DNA from: GCA-2737665 sp044344795
Lineage (GTDB): Bacteria; Bacteroidota; Bacteroidia; Palsa-965
Direction of reading: 5' to 3'
NCBI GenBank assembly: GCA_044344795.1
Contig: JBIJCF010000007.1
Coordinates: forward strand, 1 to 64,000
Length of the DNA stretch: 64,000 bases
A program made the position numbers and the translations under genes. The notes below the pieces were generated by a model that was given only the letters and a program-made list of their open reading frames with translations, was not told the origin of the DNA and searched no databases. The stretch's first letter is position 1. The number at the start of each line of letters is the position of its first letter. Shown here in pieces: positions 52,758 to 62,463 of this stretch.

Positions 52758-52889
52758 AGGTCAACTTTATCAACAAATATACTCTTTCAAAGTGGATTTA
52801 AATATTTTGAAAAAATCACATCCTTAACTCACCAAACAACCCGTCACTCCTCCCACCTATATATGGGTTTAAGTTCATGTTGTTTTATT

Positions 52890-52897
52890 TATATTTG
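52890..52897 (+). promoter_or_regulatory. -7 box TATATTTG of the SpoIIE phosphatase gene
   Basis: Exact TAnnTTTG match, 25 bases before ATG 52923; -33 element poor. Confidence 0.5.
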
Positions 52898-52922
52898 ATT
52901 CGTTACATGATAGTAATTCAAC

Positions 52923-54899
52923 ATGAAACTTTTAAATATTAAACAAAGTAATAAATTAATTATATTTTTCAGTTTTAGTTGCGCGATATGCGGGATTATC
53001 TGGGGCTCTGTTTACCTCGCATATTTCGGTTGGACATTAACTACTTTTCTCCCGTTCAGTTTTTCACTGATTATTTGCCTTTCAGCATTAGCAACTAAAA
53101 TTACTGGCAATTATAATATATTAAAATACATGCAGCTTATCTGCATTCTTTTTATTCCTACCCTGATATGTTGGCAACTAGGTGATATTGCTAATTCCGG
53201 GTACGTAATTTTATGGGGATTCCTCAGCGTAATTGGCAGCTTTTTCTTTTTTAATAAAAATTTATCAGTCATATGGATGATTGCGTTTACGTTAAATTTA
53301 ATTATAACAATTTTCATTAAGCCCGAATGGTCATCCGACTCCCAAAAAGTTACTGAAACGTTCAAGTATACTTTTTACTTTTTAAATGTATTCGCTTTTT
53401 TCTGTGTGATCTATGCGTCATCTTGGTTCTTCGTGAACGTGGTGAATGAGAATTTAGAGATCGTAAAAAAAAGCAAAAAAAATGCCTTGAAGCTCAGTAA
53501 ACGTTCGAGTTTCTATTCTGACATGTATCAACTGTTACTCAAATTATCTACTGAGTTTTCAATATGCGAGCCAGGTACAAAAAAAGAATTAATTAATAAA
53601 TCCCTCGGCGATTTAGGGCGTTTCGTAAATGCTGACCGCGTTTACATATTTGAATATGATTGGGTAAAAAAAACAACCTCAAACATTTACGAATGGTGTA
53701 ATAGTAATATTAAAGCTGAAATTGAAAATCTTCAAGATCTTCCGATTGATGCTATACCGAATTGGTATTCAGCTCATCAGCGTGGAGAGTACTTTTATGT
53801 TCCGAATGTTCAAAAATTAAATGATCCGAATTTAAAAGCTATTCTAGAGCCTCAAGACATAAAAAGTTTGATCGCAATTCCGATCCCGTCGAATCGAACA
53901 AATTATCCATTTGGGTTCATTGGTTTCGACTCGGTAAGGGAATTTCATACATACACTAACAGAGAACGTAAACTTTTAACTGCGTTTAGCTTATTGTTTG
54001 CTAATCTTGAAAATCGACTTCGGATGGATCAAATATTAACGAATGAGACTTCAAAAAAAAGTGCTCTGCTCAAAGAAATTGGCGATAGTATTAGATATGC
54101 AAAGAGAATTCAAGGAACTATTTTACCATCTATTCACAAATTAAAAAATTACTTTGACGACATATTTATACTAAACCAACCGCGCGATGTCGTCTCCGGA
54201 GATTTTTATTGGATGAAAGAAATTGATGGAAGATTGCTATTTGCGGTAGCTGACTGCACCGGACATGGTGTACCCGGATCACTAATTTCTATGGTTTGCC
54301 ATAGTACGCTTAATGCGATTGCAGAAATAGTTCCGGATGGAGACCCCGGAAAAATTTTGGACCTTACGCGAGAACAAGTGATCATGAAATTTCGTCACAC
54401 GGATGAGTTCATTTATGATGGAATGGATATTTCCCTGATAAGCATTCCAATCGTTAAATCAGAGGAATTACTTCTTGAAGGAGTGCAAAAGAAATTTCGA
54501 ATTGATCCAATAACGGGAAAGATTAACGTAATGTGGGCAGGTGCGAACATCCCATTATGGCTTCTGCAAAAAGATGAGTTAGGATCACTGCGAATTGAAG
54601 AAATTAAACCGGACAAAGAACCGATTGGTATTTACCACACGATGAATCCGTTTACGACTCAGAGTTTGAGTATTGAGAGTGAAACCATAATTTACATGTT
54701 AACGGATGGCTTTAAAGATCAATTTGGCGGTGAAAAAAGTAAGAAACTTACCACTTTAAGGGCTCGACAAATACTGATTGAGACTTATAGCCGAACACTT
54801 CGGCAGCAGGAGGTAAAGTTATTTGAAGCATTTGAGAAATGGCGTGGTGATCATGATCAAGTTGATGATGTTTGCGTGGCAGGTATCCGACTTCACTAG
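52923..54899 (+). CDS. membrane-bound GAF-SpoIIE (PP2C) serine phosphatase
   Basis: A 658-aa signalling protein. Five or six hydrophobic helices (to about 180), then a coiled coil (NENLEIVKKSKKNALKLSKR), a GAF-like domain (about 195-370; RVYIFEYDWVKKTTSNIYE, KSLIAIPIPSN), and a C-terminal SpoIIE phosphatase (about 385-658): SGDFYWMKEIDG, VADCTGHGVPGSLISMV, YMLTDGFKDQFGG and DQVDDVCVAGIR (metal-binding Asp residues). It likely controls an anti-sigma/anti-anti-sigma pathway; no partner gene is present. A/T-rich. It is inserted in opposite orientation between paaG and paaD. Confidence 0.9.
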   Translation: MKLLNIKQSNKLIIFFSFSCAICGIIWGSVYLAYFGWTLTTFLPFSFSLIICLSALATKITGNYNILKYMQLICILFIPTLICWQLGDIANSGYVILWGFLSVIGSFFFFNKNLSVIWMIAFTLNLIITIFIKPEWSSDSQKVTETFKYTFYFLNVFAFFCVIYASSWFFVNVVNENLEIVKKSKKNALKLSKRSSFYSDMYQLLLKLSTEFSICEPGTKKELINKSLGDLGRFVNADRVYIFEYDWVKKTTSNIYEWCNSNIKAEIENLQDLPIDAIPNWYSAHQRGEYFYVPNVQKLNDPNLKAILEPQDIKSLIAIPIPSNRTNYPFGFIGFDSVREFHTYTNRERKLLTAFSLLFANLENRLRMDQILTNETSKKSALLKEIGDSIRYAKRIQGTILPSIHKLKNYFDDIFILNQPRDVVSGDFYWMKEIDGRLLFAVADCTGHGVPGSLISMVCHSTLNAIAEIVPDGDPGKILDLTREQVIMKFRHTDEFIYDGMDISLISIPIVKSEELLLEGVQKKFRIDPITGKINVMWAGANIPLWLLQKDELGSLRIEEIKPDKEPIGIYHTMNPFTTQSLSIESETIIYMLTDGFKDQFGGEKSKKLTTLRARQILIETYSRTLRQQEVKLFEAFEKWRGDHDQVDDVCVAGIRLH

Positions 54900-54975
54900 A
54901 ATAGCGTTTTACAGCACTGTTCATTCAAGTATGAGATAGACATACCATTTTAATTAAGTTCACGTTCCTCATATT

Positions 54976-55428
54976 GTGCAATCAGTATTTATCCATCCAT
55001 ATAGTAGTCAAAATTTCGTTGATGTGATGCAGCTAATAAAGCTGTTAACACCACACTATTTCGCGCCCAAAGAAACTTCCGATTTCGAGTACTACCTTAA
55101 GCATGAAATAGAGCAGTACTTCGTTATTGAAGTGAATCAACACATCGTCGGTTGCGGAGGCATTAATTTCGAAAACAACTTCACCACCGCAAAAATCAGT
55201 TGGGACTTGATCCACCCGGATTATCAAGGCAAAGGCTATGGCCGTTTGTTACTGGAACATCGTTTGCAAATATTACATGCAATGCCAACGGTAAAGCGAA
55301 TTATAGTTCGTACTTCACAACATGCATTTCGATTTTATGTGAAATCGGGTTTTGTAGTACAAGAAGTTCATCCGAACTATTGGGCTGAAGGGTACGATAT
55401 GTGCATGATGGAATTTTCGATCCGATAA
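54976..55428 (+). CDS. GNAT family N-acetyltransferase
   Basis: A 150-aa acetyltransferase with the acetyl-CoA loop DYQGKGYGRLLLEHRL and upstream strands (AKISWDLIHP), downstream RIIVRTSQHAFRFYVKSGF motif B. Starts at GTG 54976. Substrate not predictable. It lies between the SpoIIE and methyltransferase genes on the same strand. Confidence 0.88.
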   Translation: MQSVFIHPYSSQNFVDVMQLIKLLTPHYFAPKETSDFEYYLKHEIEQYFVIEVNQHIVGCGGINFENNFTTAKISWDLIHPDYQGKGYGRLLLEHRLQILHAMPTVKRIIVRTSQHAFRFYVKSGFVVQEVHPNYWAEGYDMCMMEFSIR

Positions 55429-55488
55429 AACAAAACACCTACGTGTCGTGCGTAAAGCTATCGCCAATTAATACATTATTATTGCAGT

Positions 55489-56232
55489 ATGAATTTATTG
55501 GTTCGCAGGTGGCAAGAGGTTCGAAATAACTACCGGTTTCATAACGAGGCTTTGCTAAAAGACGACTACTTGCGTCGTATTCGCTCTCTGGTAATCGGTG
55601 AAGGCATGTTACACGATGGCAACATTCTTCAGATGAATTATGCCATCCAGCATATGCCGAAAGAAGGAACTGTTGTGGAAATCGGCTCGTACGGAGGATT
55701 GTCTGCATCAGTGATCGTATGGTTAATGCATCACCATCAATGCAACACCAAGTTTTTCACCACCGATCCTTGGATATATGAAAGCTATACCGCGGAAGGA
55801 CAAAAGACGAATTTCATTGACGGCAGCGAACGTGTAACCAAAGAAAGTTACCATCACTATATGAAGTCGGCATTCATGAATGCGATGCAGTTTCTGCAAC
55901 CACAGCAACTGCCACATTCCTTTGAAATGACCTCGCAGGATTTTTTTGAACTCTGGAACACATCTGCTTTACGCGAAGATATCTTCGGGAATTCAGTGCA
56001 AACCGGAGGTTCTATATGTTTTGCATACATAGACGGGGATCATTCGTTGGAGGCAGCAACGCACGACTTCGAACAAGTTGACAAACATTTGGCACCAGGC
56101 GGATTTATACTTTTAGACGATAGCGCCGATCATCTTCCGTTTGGCAGCGCACGGCTCATGAATCGAATTAAACAGGACCCACGTTATCGCGTTGTGAGTG
56201 CATTACCGAATTATTTGATTCAGAAAATTTAA
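55489..56232 (+). CDS. class I SAM-dependent methyltransferase (Methyltransf_24-like)
   Basis: A 247-aa protein. SAM-binding motif EIGSYGGLSASVI (about 64-76), then KFFTTDPW, FAYIDGDHSLEAATHDFEQV (about 178-197) and GGFILLDDSAD. This pattern is that of Methyltransf_24 enzymes that modify sugars or small molecules. Target unknown. A near-consensus box TATTATTG lies 4 bases before ATG 55489. Confidence 0.82.
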   Translation: MNLLVRRWQEVRNNYRFHNEALLKDDYLRRIRSLVIGEGMLHDGNILQMNYAIQHMPKEGTVVEIGSYGGLSASVIVWLMHHHQCNTKFFTTDPWIYESYTAEGQKTNFIDGSERVTKESYHHYMKSAFMNAMQFLQPQQLPHSFEMTSQDFFELWNTSALREDIFGNSVQTGGSICFAYIDGDHSLEAATHDFEQVDKHLAPGGFILLDDSADHLPFGSARLMNRIKQDPRYRVVSALPNYLIQKI

Positions 56233-56274
56233 TTGTAATCTGTAAAGAATTACACGAGACAGTTGGATTTCGTC

Positions 56275-56787
56275 TTATATACATTTGAAATAATCAAACG
56301 GCTCTTTACAATCTTCACATTTCCATAAGGCTTTACACGCTGTTGATCCGAAATTGGAGATCATTGTGGTATTCTTTGACGCACAACGCGGACATCTTAC
56401 TTCTTTGGGTTTTCCTAACAATGCATTTTTATCTGCGCTGGAATTGGGTGGCGGTGCTATGCCGTAATTGTTTAATTTATTCTTTGCATGTTCACTCAGC
56501 CAGTCGGTGGTCCATGCGGGACTTAACACCGTTTTCATTGTTACGGGTTCAAAGCCGCGTTGTTCAAATGCACGCTTTAAATCGGCAGCCATGGCATCCA
56601 TCGCAGGACAACCTGTATAAGTTGGCGTGATAGTAACTTCTACACCATTATCGATGCGTTTCAAATTGCGCACCACACCCAAATCAACTAAAGTTAAAAC
56701 AGGAATTTCCGGATCAACTACAGTATCGGCGATGGCCCACAACTCAGGATCGCGCTCGGCAGTATTTAATTGAATTGTCTTTGTCAT
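56275..56787 (-). CDS. paaD: phenylacetyl-CoA epoxidase subunit PaaD
   Basis: MIP18/DUF59-like maturation factor that helps load the di-iron cofactor of PaaA. DUF59 region VDPEIPVLTLVDLGVVRNL (about 24-42), and a C-terminal zinc-ribbon-like Cys motif (CPRC...CKAL..CEDC). 170 aa from the internal ATG 56787, which is preceded by GGAGGA; the in-frame ATG at 56799 gives 174 aa. It follows paaC with a 56-base gap. Confidence 0.93.
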   Translation of the reverse strand: MTKTIQLNTAERDPELWAIADTVVDPEIPVLTLVDLGVVRNLKRIDNGVEVTITPTYTGCPAMDAMAADLKRAFEQRGFEPVTMKTVLSPAWTTDWLSEHAKNKLNNYGIAPPPNSSADKNALLGKPKEVRCPRCASKNTTMISNFGSTACKALWKCEDCKEPFDYFKCI

Positions 56788-56843
56788 ACGTTCCTCCATT
56801 CAGCAAACACGCGGCCAACAAAATTGTTTCCGCGTGTCCCTTA

Positions 56844-57608
56844 TTACCATTCACATCCGGGATAGGCCCTGGTGACGTATTGTAATTCGGCAATAATGTA
56901 ACCGATGTTTTCTGTGTGCCGTCCGGTTCTGCTGCCTTCCATTTGCCAAGCGTTAACATCAGGTATGGTTAACGTAGCGCGTTGAATCACGTCTTTAACA
57001 TGTTCCAACCAAGCAGCTTTCATTGCAGTAACATCAGGAATAATTCCGGCAGCAACTAACTCTTTGTCGGATTCCAACGTGGCAAATAAATCGTGTGTAT
57101 ACATCCACAATTCATCAATGCCGTGTTGCATACGTTTGTTACTTTCTTCTGTTCCATCACCCAAACGCAATGTCCAGTCAGTAGCATGACGCACGTGATA
57201 AGCTAATTCCTTAACAGCTTTACCTGCATAACCGGCTAAAGTTTCGTCTGTGCTTTTCAGCAACTCATTGCATAATGCGTAAGCGAAAACCGAATAATAC
57301 AACTGACGAGCAACAGTCATTCCAAAATCACCGTTCCCTGATTCGCATAACAAAGCATTGGTGAATTCATGTTCGCGACGTTCGTATGCGTAATAATCTT
57401 CGTTCTTGCCACCATCCAATTGTCCTGCGTAAGAATATAAAACACGTGCCTGACCGATATAATCCAACGCAATATTGGACATGGCAATATCTTCTTCCAA
57501 AAACGGTCCGTTGCTGCACCATTCGGATAAGCGATGTCCAAGAATCAAATTGTTATCGCCTAAACGAACAACAAATTTGATCAGGGCTGAACTGGTTCCT
57601 TGACTCAT
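56844..57608 (-). CDS. paaC: phenylacetyl-CoA epoxidase subunit PaaC
   Basis: Structural ferritin-like subunit of the PaaABCE monooxygenase. 254 aa; helix pairs with RLGDNNLILGHRLSEW, LDYIGQARVLYSYAG, REHEFTNALL and HVRHATDWTLRLG are recognisable. It pairs with PaaA in the hexamer and lacks catalytic iron. Followed 56 bases later by paaD, preceded 9 bases by paaB. Confidence 0.95.
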   Translation of the reverse strand: MSQGTSSALIKFVVRLGDNNLILGHRLSEWCSNGPFLEEDIAMSNIALDYIGQARVLYSYAGQLDGGKNEDYYAYERREHEFTNALLCESGNGDFGMTVARQLYYSVFAYALCNELLKSTDETLAGYAGKAVKELAYHVRHATDWTLRLGDGTEESNKRMQHGIDELWMYTHDLFATLESDKELVAAGIIPDVTAMKAAWLEHVKDVIQRATLTIPDVNAWQMEGSRTGRHTENIGYIIAELQYVTRAYPGCEW

Positions 57609-57617
57609 GATGCGGGA

Positions 57618-57911
57618 TTAAATGTGTTTAACTTCATTTGGAATGACATAGAATGTCGGATGACGATATGCTTTATCATTCGAAGGTTCAAAAAATGATC
57701 CCATGTCTTCCGGACTGGAAGCGACGATTGCATTTGAAGGTACAACCCAAAGGGCATTTCCTTCGTTACGACGTGTATATAAATCACGCGCATTCATGAT
57801 CGCCATTTCTTTATCTGCAGCGTGAACACTTCCTGCATGCTTGTATGGAGTACCGGATTTGGCTTGTACGAATACTTCCCAAAGCGGAAACTGATTGTCA
57901 TTTGAACTCAT
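57618..57911 (-). CDS. paaB: phenylacetyl-CoA epoxidase subunit PaaB
   Basis: Small 97-aa structural subunit. Family pattern with FPLWEVFVQAKSGTPYKHAGSVHAADKEMAI and ARDLYTRRNEGNALWVVPS. Lies 9 bases before paaC and 28 after paaA. Confidence 0.95.
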   Translation of the reverse strand: MSSNDNQFPLWEVFVQAKSGTPYKHAGSVHAADKEMAIMNARDLYTRRNEGNALWVVPSNAIVASSPEDMGSFFEPSNDKAYRHPTFYVIPNEVKHI

Positions 57912-57939
57912 AGTGGTTGTGGTTTGGAGGTAACGGGAA

Positions 57940-58890
57940 TTAAGCTACAAGGGTTTCTGATTTCTTGGCGTTCTTTTTCGCATAAGCATTCGCTGCTTCA
58001 CGAACCCACGCATTTTCTTCATGCACTTTAACGTGGTGATTCAAACGCTGCTTATTGCAAGGACCATTTCCGCGAACAACATTATTGAATTCTTCCCAAT
58101 CAATTTGACCGAAATCGTAATGGCCGCGTTCTGCATTCCATTTCAAATCCGGATCAGGGATGGTTAAGCCAAGGAACTCTGCCTGAGCAACAGTTTTATC
58201 AATAAACTTCTGACGCAACTCGTCGTTCGATTCGCGTTTAATTTTCCACTGCATGGATTGAGCAGAGTGCGCTGATTCTGCATCATGCGGCCCAAACATC
58301 ATCAATGATGGCCACCACCAGCGATTCATTGCATCTTGCGCCATCGCTTTTTGTTCGGCAGTACCGCGACACAACGCCAACATCAGTTCATACCCTTGAC
58401 GTTGGTGGAAACTTTCTTCTTTACAAATACGCACCATAGCACGAGCGTAAGGCCCATAAGAAGTACGCTGTAAAGAAACCTGATTCACAATCGCCGCTCC
58501 ATCTACCAACCATCCCACTGCACCCATATCAGCCCAACTGAGCGTCGGATAATTAAATATGCTAGAATATTTTGCAGCGCCGGTATGCAATTGATGAATC
58601 AACTCTTCGCGACTAATGCCAAAAGTTTCACAAGCAGAGTACAGATACAACCCATGTCCTGCTTCGTCCTGAATTTTAGACAATAAAATTGCCTTACGAC
58701 GCAAACTAGGAGCGCGTGTGATCCAATTTCCTTCCGGCTGCATCCCGATAATTTCCGAATGAGCGTGCTGCGACACCTGACGAATTAAATTCTTCCGATA
58801 CTTTTCCGGCATCCAGTCCTTAGGCTCAATAAACTCCCCGCGATCAATCTTGGCCTGAAACTGCGCCTCTAATTCCATTACATTTTCCAT
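57940..58890 (-). CDS. paaA: phenylacetyl-CoA epoxidase catalytic subunit PaaA
   Basis: Di-iron oxygenase subunit that epoxidises the phenylacetyl-CoA ring. 316 aa. Iron ligands are visible in QDEAGHGLYLYSA (ExxH) and ICKEESFHQRQGYEL (ExxH), with the paired helices. Divergent from paaE by 240 bases; paaABCD form the minus-strand unit. Confidence 0.96.
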   Translation of the reverse strand: MENVMELEAQFQAKIDRGEFIEPKDWMPEKYRKNLIRQVSQHAHSEIIGMQPEGNWITRAPSLRRKAILLSKIQDEAGHGLYLYSACETFGISREELIHQLHTGAAKYSSIFNYPTLSWADMGAVGWLVDGAAIVNQVSLQRTSYGPYARAMVRICKEESFHQRQGYELMLALCRGTAEQKAMAQDAMNRWWWPSLMMFGPHDAESAHSAQSMQWKIKRESNDELRQKFIDKTVAQAEFLGLTIPDPDLKWNAERGHYDFGQIDWEEFNNVVRGNGPCNKQRLNHHVKVHEENAWVREAANAYAKKNAKKSETLVA

Positions 58891-58918
58891 AGTGCGAACG
58901 TTATGTTAAGGTTCCGTA

Positions 58919-58926
58919 CAAATATA
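58919..58926 (-). promoter_or_regulatory. -7 box TATATTTG of paaABCD
   Basis: Exact TAnnTTTG match, 28 bases before the paaA ATG. No -33 TTTG at 19-21 bp. Confidence 0.45.
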
Positions 58927-59078
58927 GCGAATACGGCGTCTTTTTGTTTCATGATAAATGTCAGCGCCCCGTATGATTTCCATTTTATTCCGGGCTCTGC
59001 ACCAACTTCCTTCTAAAAATCGTAAAACGCCTGCCAGTGGCTTTTTCCGCTACTTTCTCACAACAATTCGTCGCATAC

Positions 59079-59110
59079 TTTGTTCATCCTCGTTGAGAAT
59101 CCTATTTTTG
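59079..59110 (+). promoter_or_regulatory. promoter of paaE
   Basis: TTTG (59079-59082), 20-bp spacer, TATTTTTG (59103-59110): ideal Bacteroidota promoter; the start codon is 20 bases further on. Confidence 0.7.
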
Positions 59111-59130
59111 CGCGTAATTCAAATCATATT

Positions 59131-60207
59131 ATGGCACGTTTTCATACGCTTCAAGTAAAAGATATTCAACGCGAAACCGCCGATTGTGTGTCTGTTGTAA
59201 TGGATATTCCGGCTGCCTTGGCTTCCGAATTTCAATATAAACAAGGTCAGTACCTGACTTTTAAAGTGATGGTTAATGGTGAAGAATTACGTCGTTCGTA
59301 TTCGCTTTGCAGCAGCCCGGTTATTGATAATGAACTGCGTGTGGCAGTGAAAAAAGTCGCCGGCGGTCGCGTTTCCACCTGGATGAACGAAGTCCTGAAA
59401 AAAGGCGATGCGTTAGAAGTGATGACGCCGATGGGGAATTTTTATTCCGACATGAATGCTGCAAACGCTAAGCATTATCAATTGTTTGCAGGCGGAAGCG
59501 GTATCACACCGATGTTCTCCATTATTAAAACGGCGCTAAAAAGCGAACCGAACAGCAATATCACTTTGTATTACGCTAACCGCGACGAAGCATCTACCAT
59601 TTTTAAATCGCAATTAGACGCTTTACAAAGCAGTAACAGCAACCGTTTGAGCATACATTACATTTATGATAATGCTCCTGCCGGTCATGCGGCACTGTAT
59701 TGCGGCATGATGGATCAAGCAAAGGTGAAAGGTTTGCTCGAAAATCACGGTGATTTAACCGGCAACTGCGAATACTTTATTTGCGGCCCCGGACCGATGA
59801 TGGAAAACGTGAAGAACGTGCTAAACGATTTAAAAGTTGACACGAAAAAAATTCACATCGAATATTTCACGGCAGTTGAAGAAGCCGTAAAGAAAGCAGA
59901 AGCAGCAAGCACCGGCGGCAAGATCATGTCGAAAGTGACGATCATCATGGACGGCCAGGAATTGAATGTTGACTTATCATCAGACGGTCCAACAATTTTA
60001 GATGTAGCCATTGAAAATGATTTGGATGCACCGTTTGCTTGTAAAGGTGCCGTTTGCTGTACGTGTCGCGCTAAAGTGATGGAAGGTCAAATGTCCATGG
60101 ACGCGAACTACGCACTTTCCGAAGAAGAAATTGAACAGGGCTACGTGCTTACCTGTCAAGCTCATCCGGCTACAGAGCGTGTGGTGGTGAGTTATGATGA
60201 GCCATAA
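59131..60207 (+). CDS. paaE: phenylacetyl-CoA epoxidase reductase PaaE
   Basis: Feeds electrons from NAD(P)H to the PaaA di-iron centre. FAD-binding motif RSYSLCSSP, NAD-binding GGSGITPMFSII, and a C-terminal 2Fe-2S ferredoxin domain (CKGAVCCTCRAKV, plus LTCQAHP). 358 aa from ATG 59131; the frame is open to 59080, but the promoter's -7 box (59103-59110) lies within that extension. Confidence 0.95.
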   Translation: MARFHTLQVKDIQRETADCVSVVMDIPAALASEFQYKQGQYLTFKVMVNGEELRRSYSLCSSPVIDNELRVAVKKVAGGRVSTWMNEVLKKGDALEVMTPMGNFYSDMNAANAKHYQLFAGGSGITPMFSIIKTALKSEPNSNITLYYANRDEASTIFKSQLDALQSSNSNRLSIHYIYDNAPAGHAALYCGMMDQAKVKGLLENHGDLTGNCEYFICGPGPMMENVKNVLNDLKVDTKKIHIEYFTAVEEAVKKAEAASTGGKIMSKVTIIMDGQELNVDLSSDGPTILDVAIENDLDAPFACKGAVCCTCRAKVMEGQMSMDANYALSEEEIEQGYVLTCQAHPATERVVVSYDEP

Positions 60208-60225
60208 ATTGCGAAGAAAGGTACG

Positions 60226-61707
60226 CTAGTTTCTTGCGATCATCATACTTCGTTGGGCAATAACTCGATTATCGTCAAATCTTAGCAATATCAAATAAAG
60301 TCCCGTGTGTTCAGGCGTATAATTCCAACCCGTAGGATTGTACACCTCGTACAATTTTTGCCCGTTCATATTGAACACGGATATCTCGATGGGATAACAA
60401 TTGGAAGGTAAATTATTCCAAAATTCAGCCTGTAACACAGAGTTCCCAATGTCGCAAAAATTGTGCATTTCCGCGTTGCCCACATTTAATGTGTTAACGT
60501 GAAAAAATATACTGCGATTATTTACTGACGATTGCGCAGAAACCCAAACTAATCCGCCGGGTGCGGCAGTCACCTGCAACGATTGGTTGTAAATTCCCAA
60601 AGTATCAGGACAATTAACGAATCCCAGACTGTTTAAATTGTTATCCAACTTAGTTATGCGGAAGGTATTTAGAAACGCTTTATTTACAGCATATATATAC
60701 CCATCACCTCCTACTGCCAACGCCATATTGTAGTTCACATTAGCAGTAATAACTACTGAATCTATTACCGTTAGATCAAGTGGTGAAATTTTATAAATAC
60801 AAGCAAATCCTGATTGCATAAACGCAACTTGAACGAAAAGATATAAGCTGTCATCGCTATATAAAACATCTGTAATTATATTATTTCCGAATGCCTTATG
60901 ATGTGTAAAATCACCCGAGAAATCGAAACGATGAAGCTTGCCGTCGAAATTAACGGTATTAGTACTTGCGATGATACACGCACTATTTTGAGGAAAAATT
61001 TTAGCGTCAATAATTCGCTCAGGGCCATTGCGTGGATCAATTGTATCGGATGCTACTATATTAAACGCGGAGTCCACAACAGCCCCCACTAATCTGTCCG
61101 CGCCAAAAGCTAAATTCCAACTATTAAACGCGTAAATATTGCTGTGTGATTTATACGATACAACCGTCATCCAATTGGTTCCCGGCACATACAGAGAATC
61201 TATAGTTGAGCCATTTGAGTTGATAGATCTAACTTCAAAGCCCTCATTGATAATTTTTGAATGCGTTTGCGATGGTGTTAAGTTAAAGAAGGGCAAATCA
61301 CAATTTGAAATAGTATCAAAGGGTTGTGAAGAATTACCGAAGACCGCTAAATCTAAATTAGGAAATGTAGAATCAGGTGCTGTTAAACTGTAATAAACAG
61401 TATCATTAAAACACTCCAAAAACCATGCGTCGCCTGTCCCTTGGTTAACACACACGGGAAATCCGTACCGATGAGAACTTAAAACGAATCCGTTTGTTGC
61501 ATCAACGGTCATTAAAACCGGATATCTTCTGGAGCACGAATCAAATGTCCCTGCCAAAAAAAAGGTGTCTGCCAATTTTTGATGGCTAGTAACAACTTTG
61601 TCTTCCAGATGTGTTGTCCAAATAACCGCTTGAGCGTTCAAATGTTGCTTACTAATTACACAAAAGGAGATGACCAGTAAAATGTATGAAAGTCTGTTTA
61701 GAGCCAT
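60226..61707 (-). CDS. secreted protein with T9SS C-terminal sorting domain
   Basis: A 493-aa protein from ATG 61707 (frame open to 61737). Signal peptide (SYILLVISFCVISKQHLNAQ), then a beta-propeller-like or WD-like repeat body with Asp/Ser/Asn-rich strands, and a type A sorting domain at the end (PIEISVFNMNGQKLYEVYN, GLYLILLRFDDNRVI). No enzyme motif. A perfect inverted repeat lies about 90 bases upstream. Confidence 0.8.
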   Translation of the reverse strand: MALNRLSYILLVISFCVISKQHLNAQAVIWTTHLEDKVVTSHQKLADTFFLAGTFDSCSRRYPVLMTVDATNGFVLSSHRYGFPVCVNQGTGDAWFLECFNDTVYYSLTAPDSTFPNLDLAVFGNSSQPFDTISNCDLPFFNLTPSQTHSKIINEGFEVRSINSNGSTIDSLYVPGTNWMTVVSYKSHSNIYAFNSWNLAFGADRLVGAVVDSAFNIVASDTIDPRNGPERIIDAKIFPQNSACIIASTNTVNFDGKLHRFDFSGDFTHHKAFGNNIITDVLYSDDSLYLFVQVAFMQSGFACIYKISPLDLTVIDSVVITANVNYNMALAVGGDGYIYAVNKAFLNTFRITKLDNNLNSLGFVNCPDTLGIYNQSLQVTAAPGGLVWVSAQSSVNNRSIFFHVNTLNVGNAEMHNFCDIGNSVLQAEFWNNLPSNCYPIEISVFNMNGQKLYEVYNPTGWNYTPEHTGLYLILLRFDDNRVIAQRSMMIARN

Positions 61708-61794
61708 AAAAATCGGTTTATCTATATCGAGATACAAGTTAAACGCAACAAGACTTTTTAAAATCTTGGAATCAATAAGTGGTCTTAATTTACA

Positions 61795-61818
61795 TGTAAG
61801 TGTGATAAAACACTTACA
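61795..61818. repeat. perfect inverted repeat
   Basis: TGTAAGTGT / ACACTTACA, 9 pairs, 6-nt spacer, no T-run; a possible operator for the T9SS gene. Confidence 0.5.
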
Positions 61819-61940
61819 CGACCTGACAATTAAACCTTAAATCTCGAAATTGTAGCTCCTTTATGCTCTCATTAAATACTTGCTACTCGGCATAAGTCAA
61901 CTTTTGTGTCAACTTATTTTAGGACGATTAGCGCATCAAC

Positions 61941-61974
61941 AAAAAAAGGGTCAACACTTGCCGACCCTTTTTTT
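61941..61974. terminator. terminator downstream of the MORN-repeat gene
   Basis: AAAAAAAGGGTC / GACCCTTTTTTT with a 10-nt loop; works on either strand. On minus it follows the gene ending at 61990. Confidence 0.9.
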
Positions 61975-61989
61975 ATTTCATAACCGCGG

Positions 61990-62463
61990 TTACAATTTCG
62001 TTCCGTACGTGCGTTCACCGGTTAATACACCGTTTTCATCCCACATTTTCCATGTGCCGATTTTTTCTCCGTTTGCATAATGCATTTCCATGCGCAAACG
62101 ACCTGCATCATCCCAGGTTTTCCAATCGCCGTTTTTTACACCGTTCTTATAATTGGCTTCACCGATTTTGATTCCGACCACATTCCAACTTTCCCATAAG
62201 CCATCACGCAAACCCGCCAAGAAACGACCGGCTTCCATTTTTTCTCCTGTTGCATAATAAAATATTGCTACGCCTTCTGCTTTTCCATTAATAATGTTCA
62301 GATCAGCCTTCTTTGCACCGTTCTCATACTTCTGAACAAATGCACCCGTAAATGCATTTCCATTGGCGTCCACATACAAGCCGTTCTTCAACTGAACTTC
62401 CTGTGCGATTGATGCGCTGAGCATTCCTACCAGAAACATCATCAGCATTGCTACCTTCTTCAT
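61990..62463 (-). CDS. MORN-repeat variant secreted protein
   Basis: A 157-aa exported protein (signal peptide MKKVAMLMMFLVGMLSASIAQ) with tandem MORN-variant repeats: GLYVDANGNAF, YENGAKKADLNIINGKAEG, YYATGEKMEAGRF..., KNGVKNGDWKTWDDAGRLRM, and YANGEKIGTWKMWDENG. These beta-hairpin repeats are common in Bacteroidota and toxin-antitoxin-like contexts; role unknown. Lies alone between intergenic stretches. Confidence 0.86.
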   Translation of the reverse strand: MKKVAMLMMFLVGMLSASIAQEVQLKNGLYVDANGNAFTGAFVQKYENGAKKADLNIINGKAEGVAIFYYATGEKMEAGRFLAGLRDGLWESWNVVGIKIGEANYKNGVKNGDWKTWDDAGRLRMEMHYANGEKIGTWKMWDENGVLTGERTYGTKL

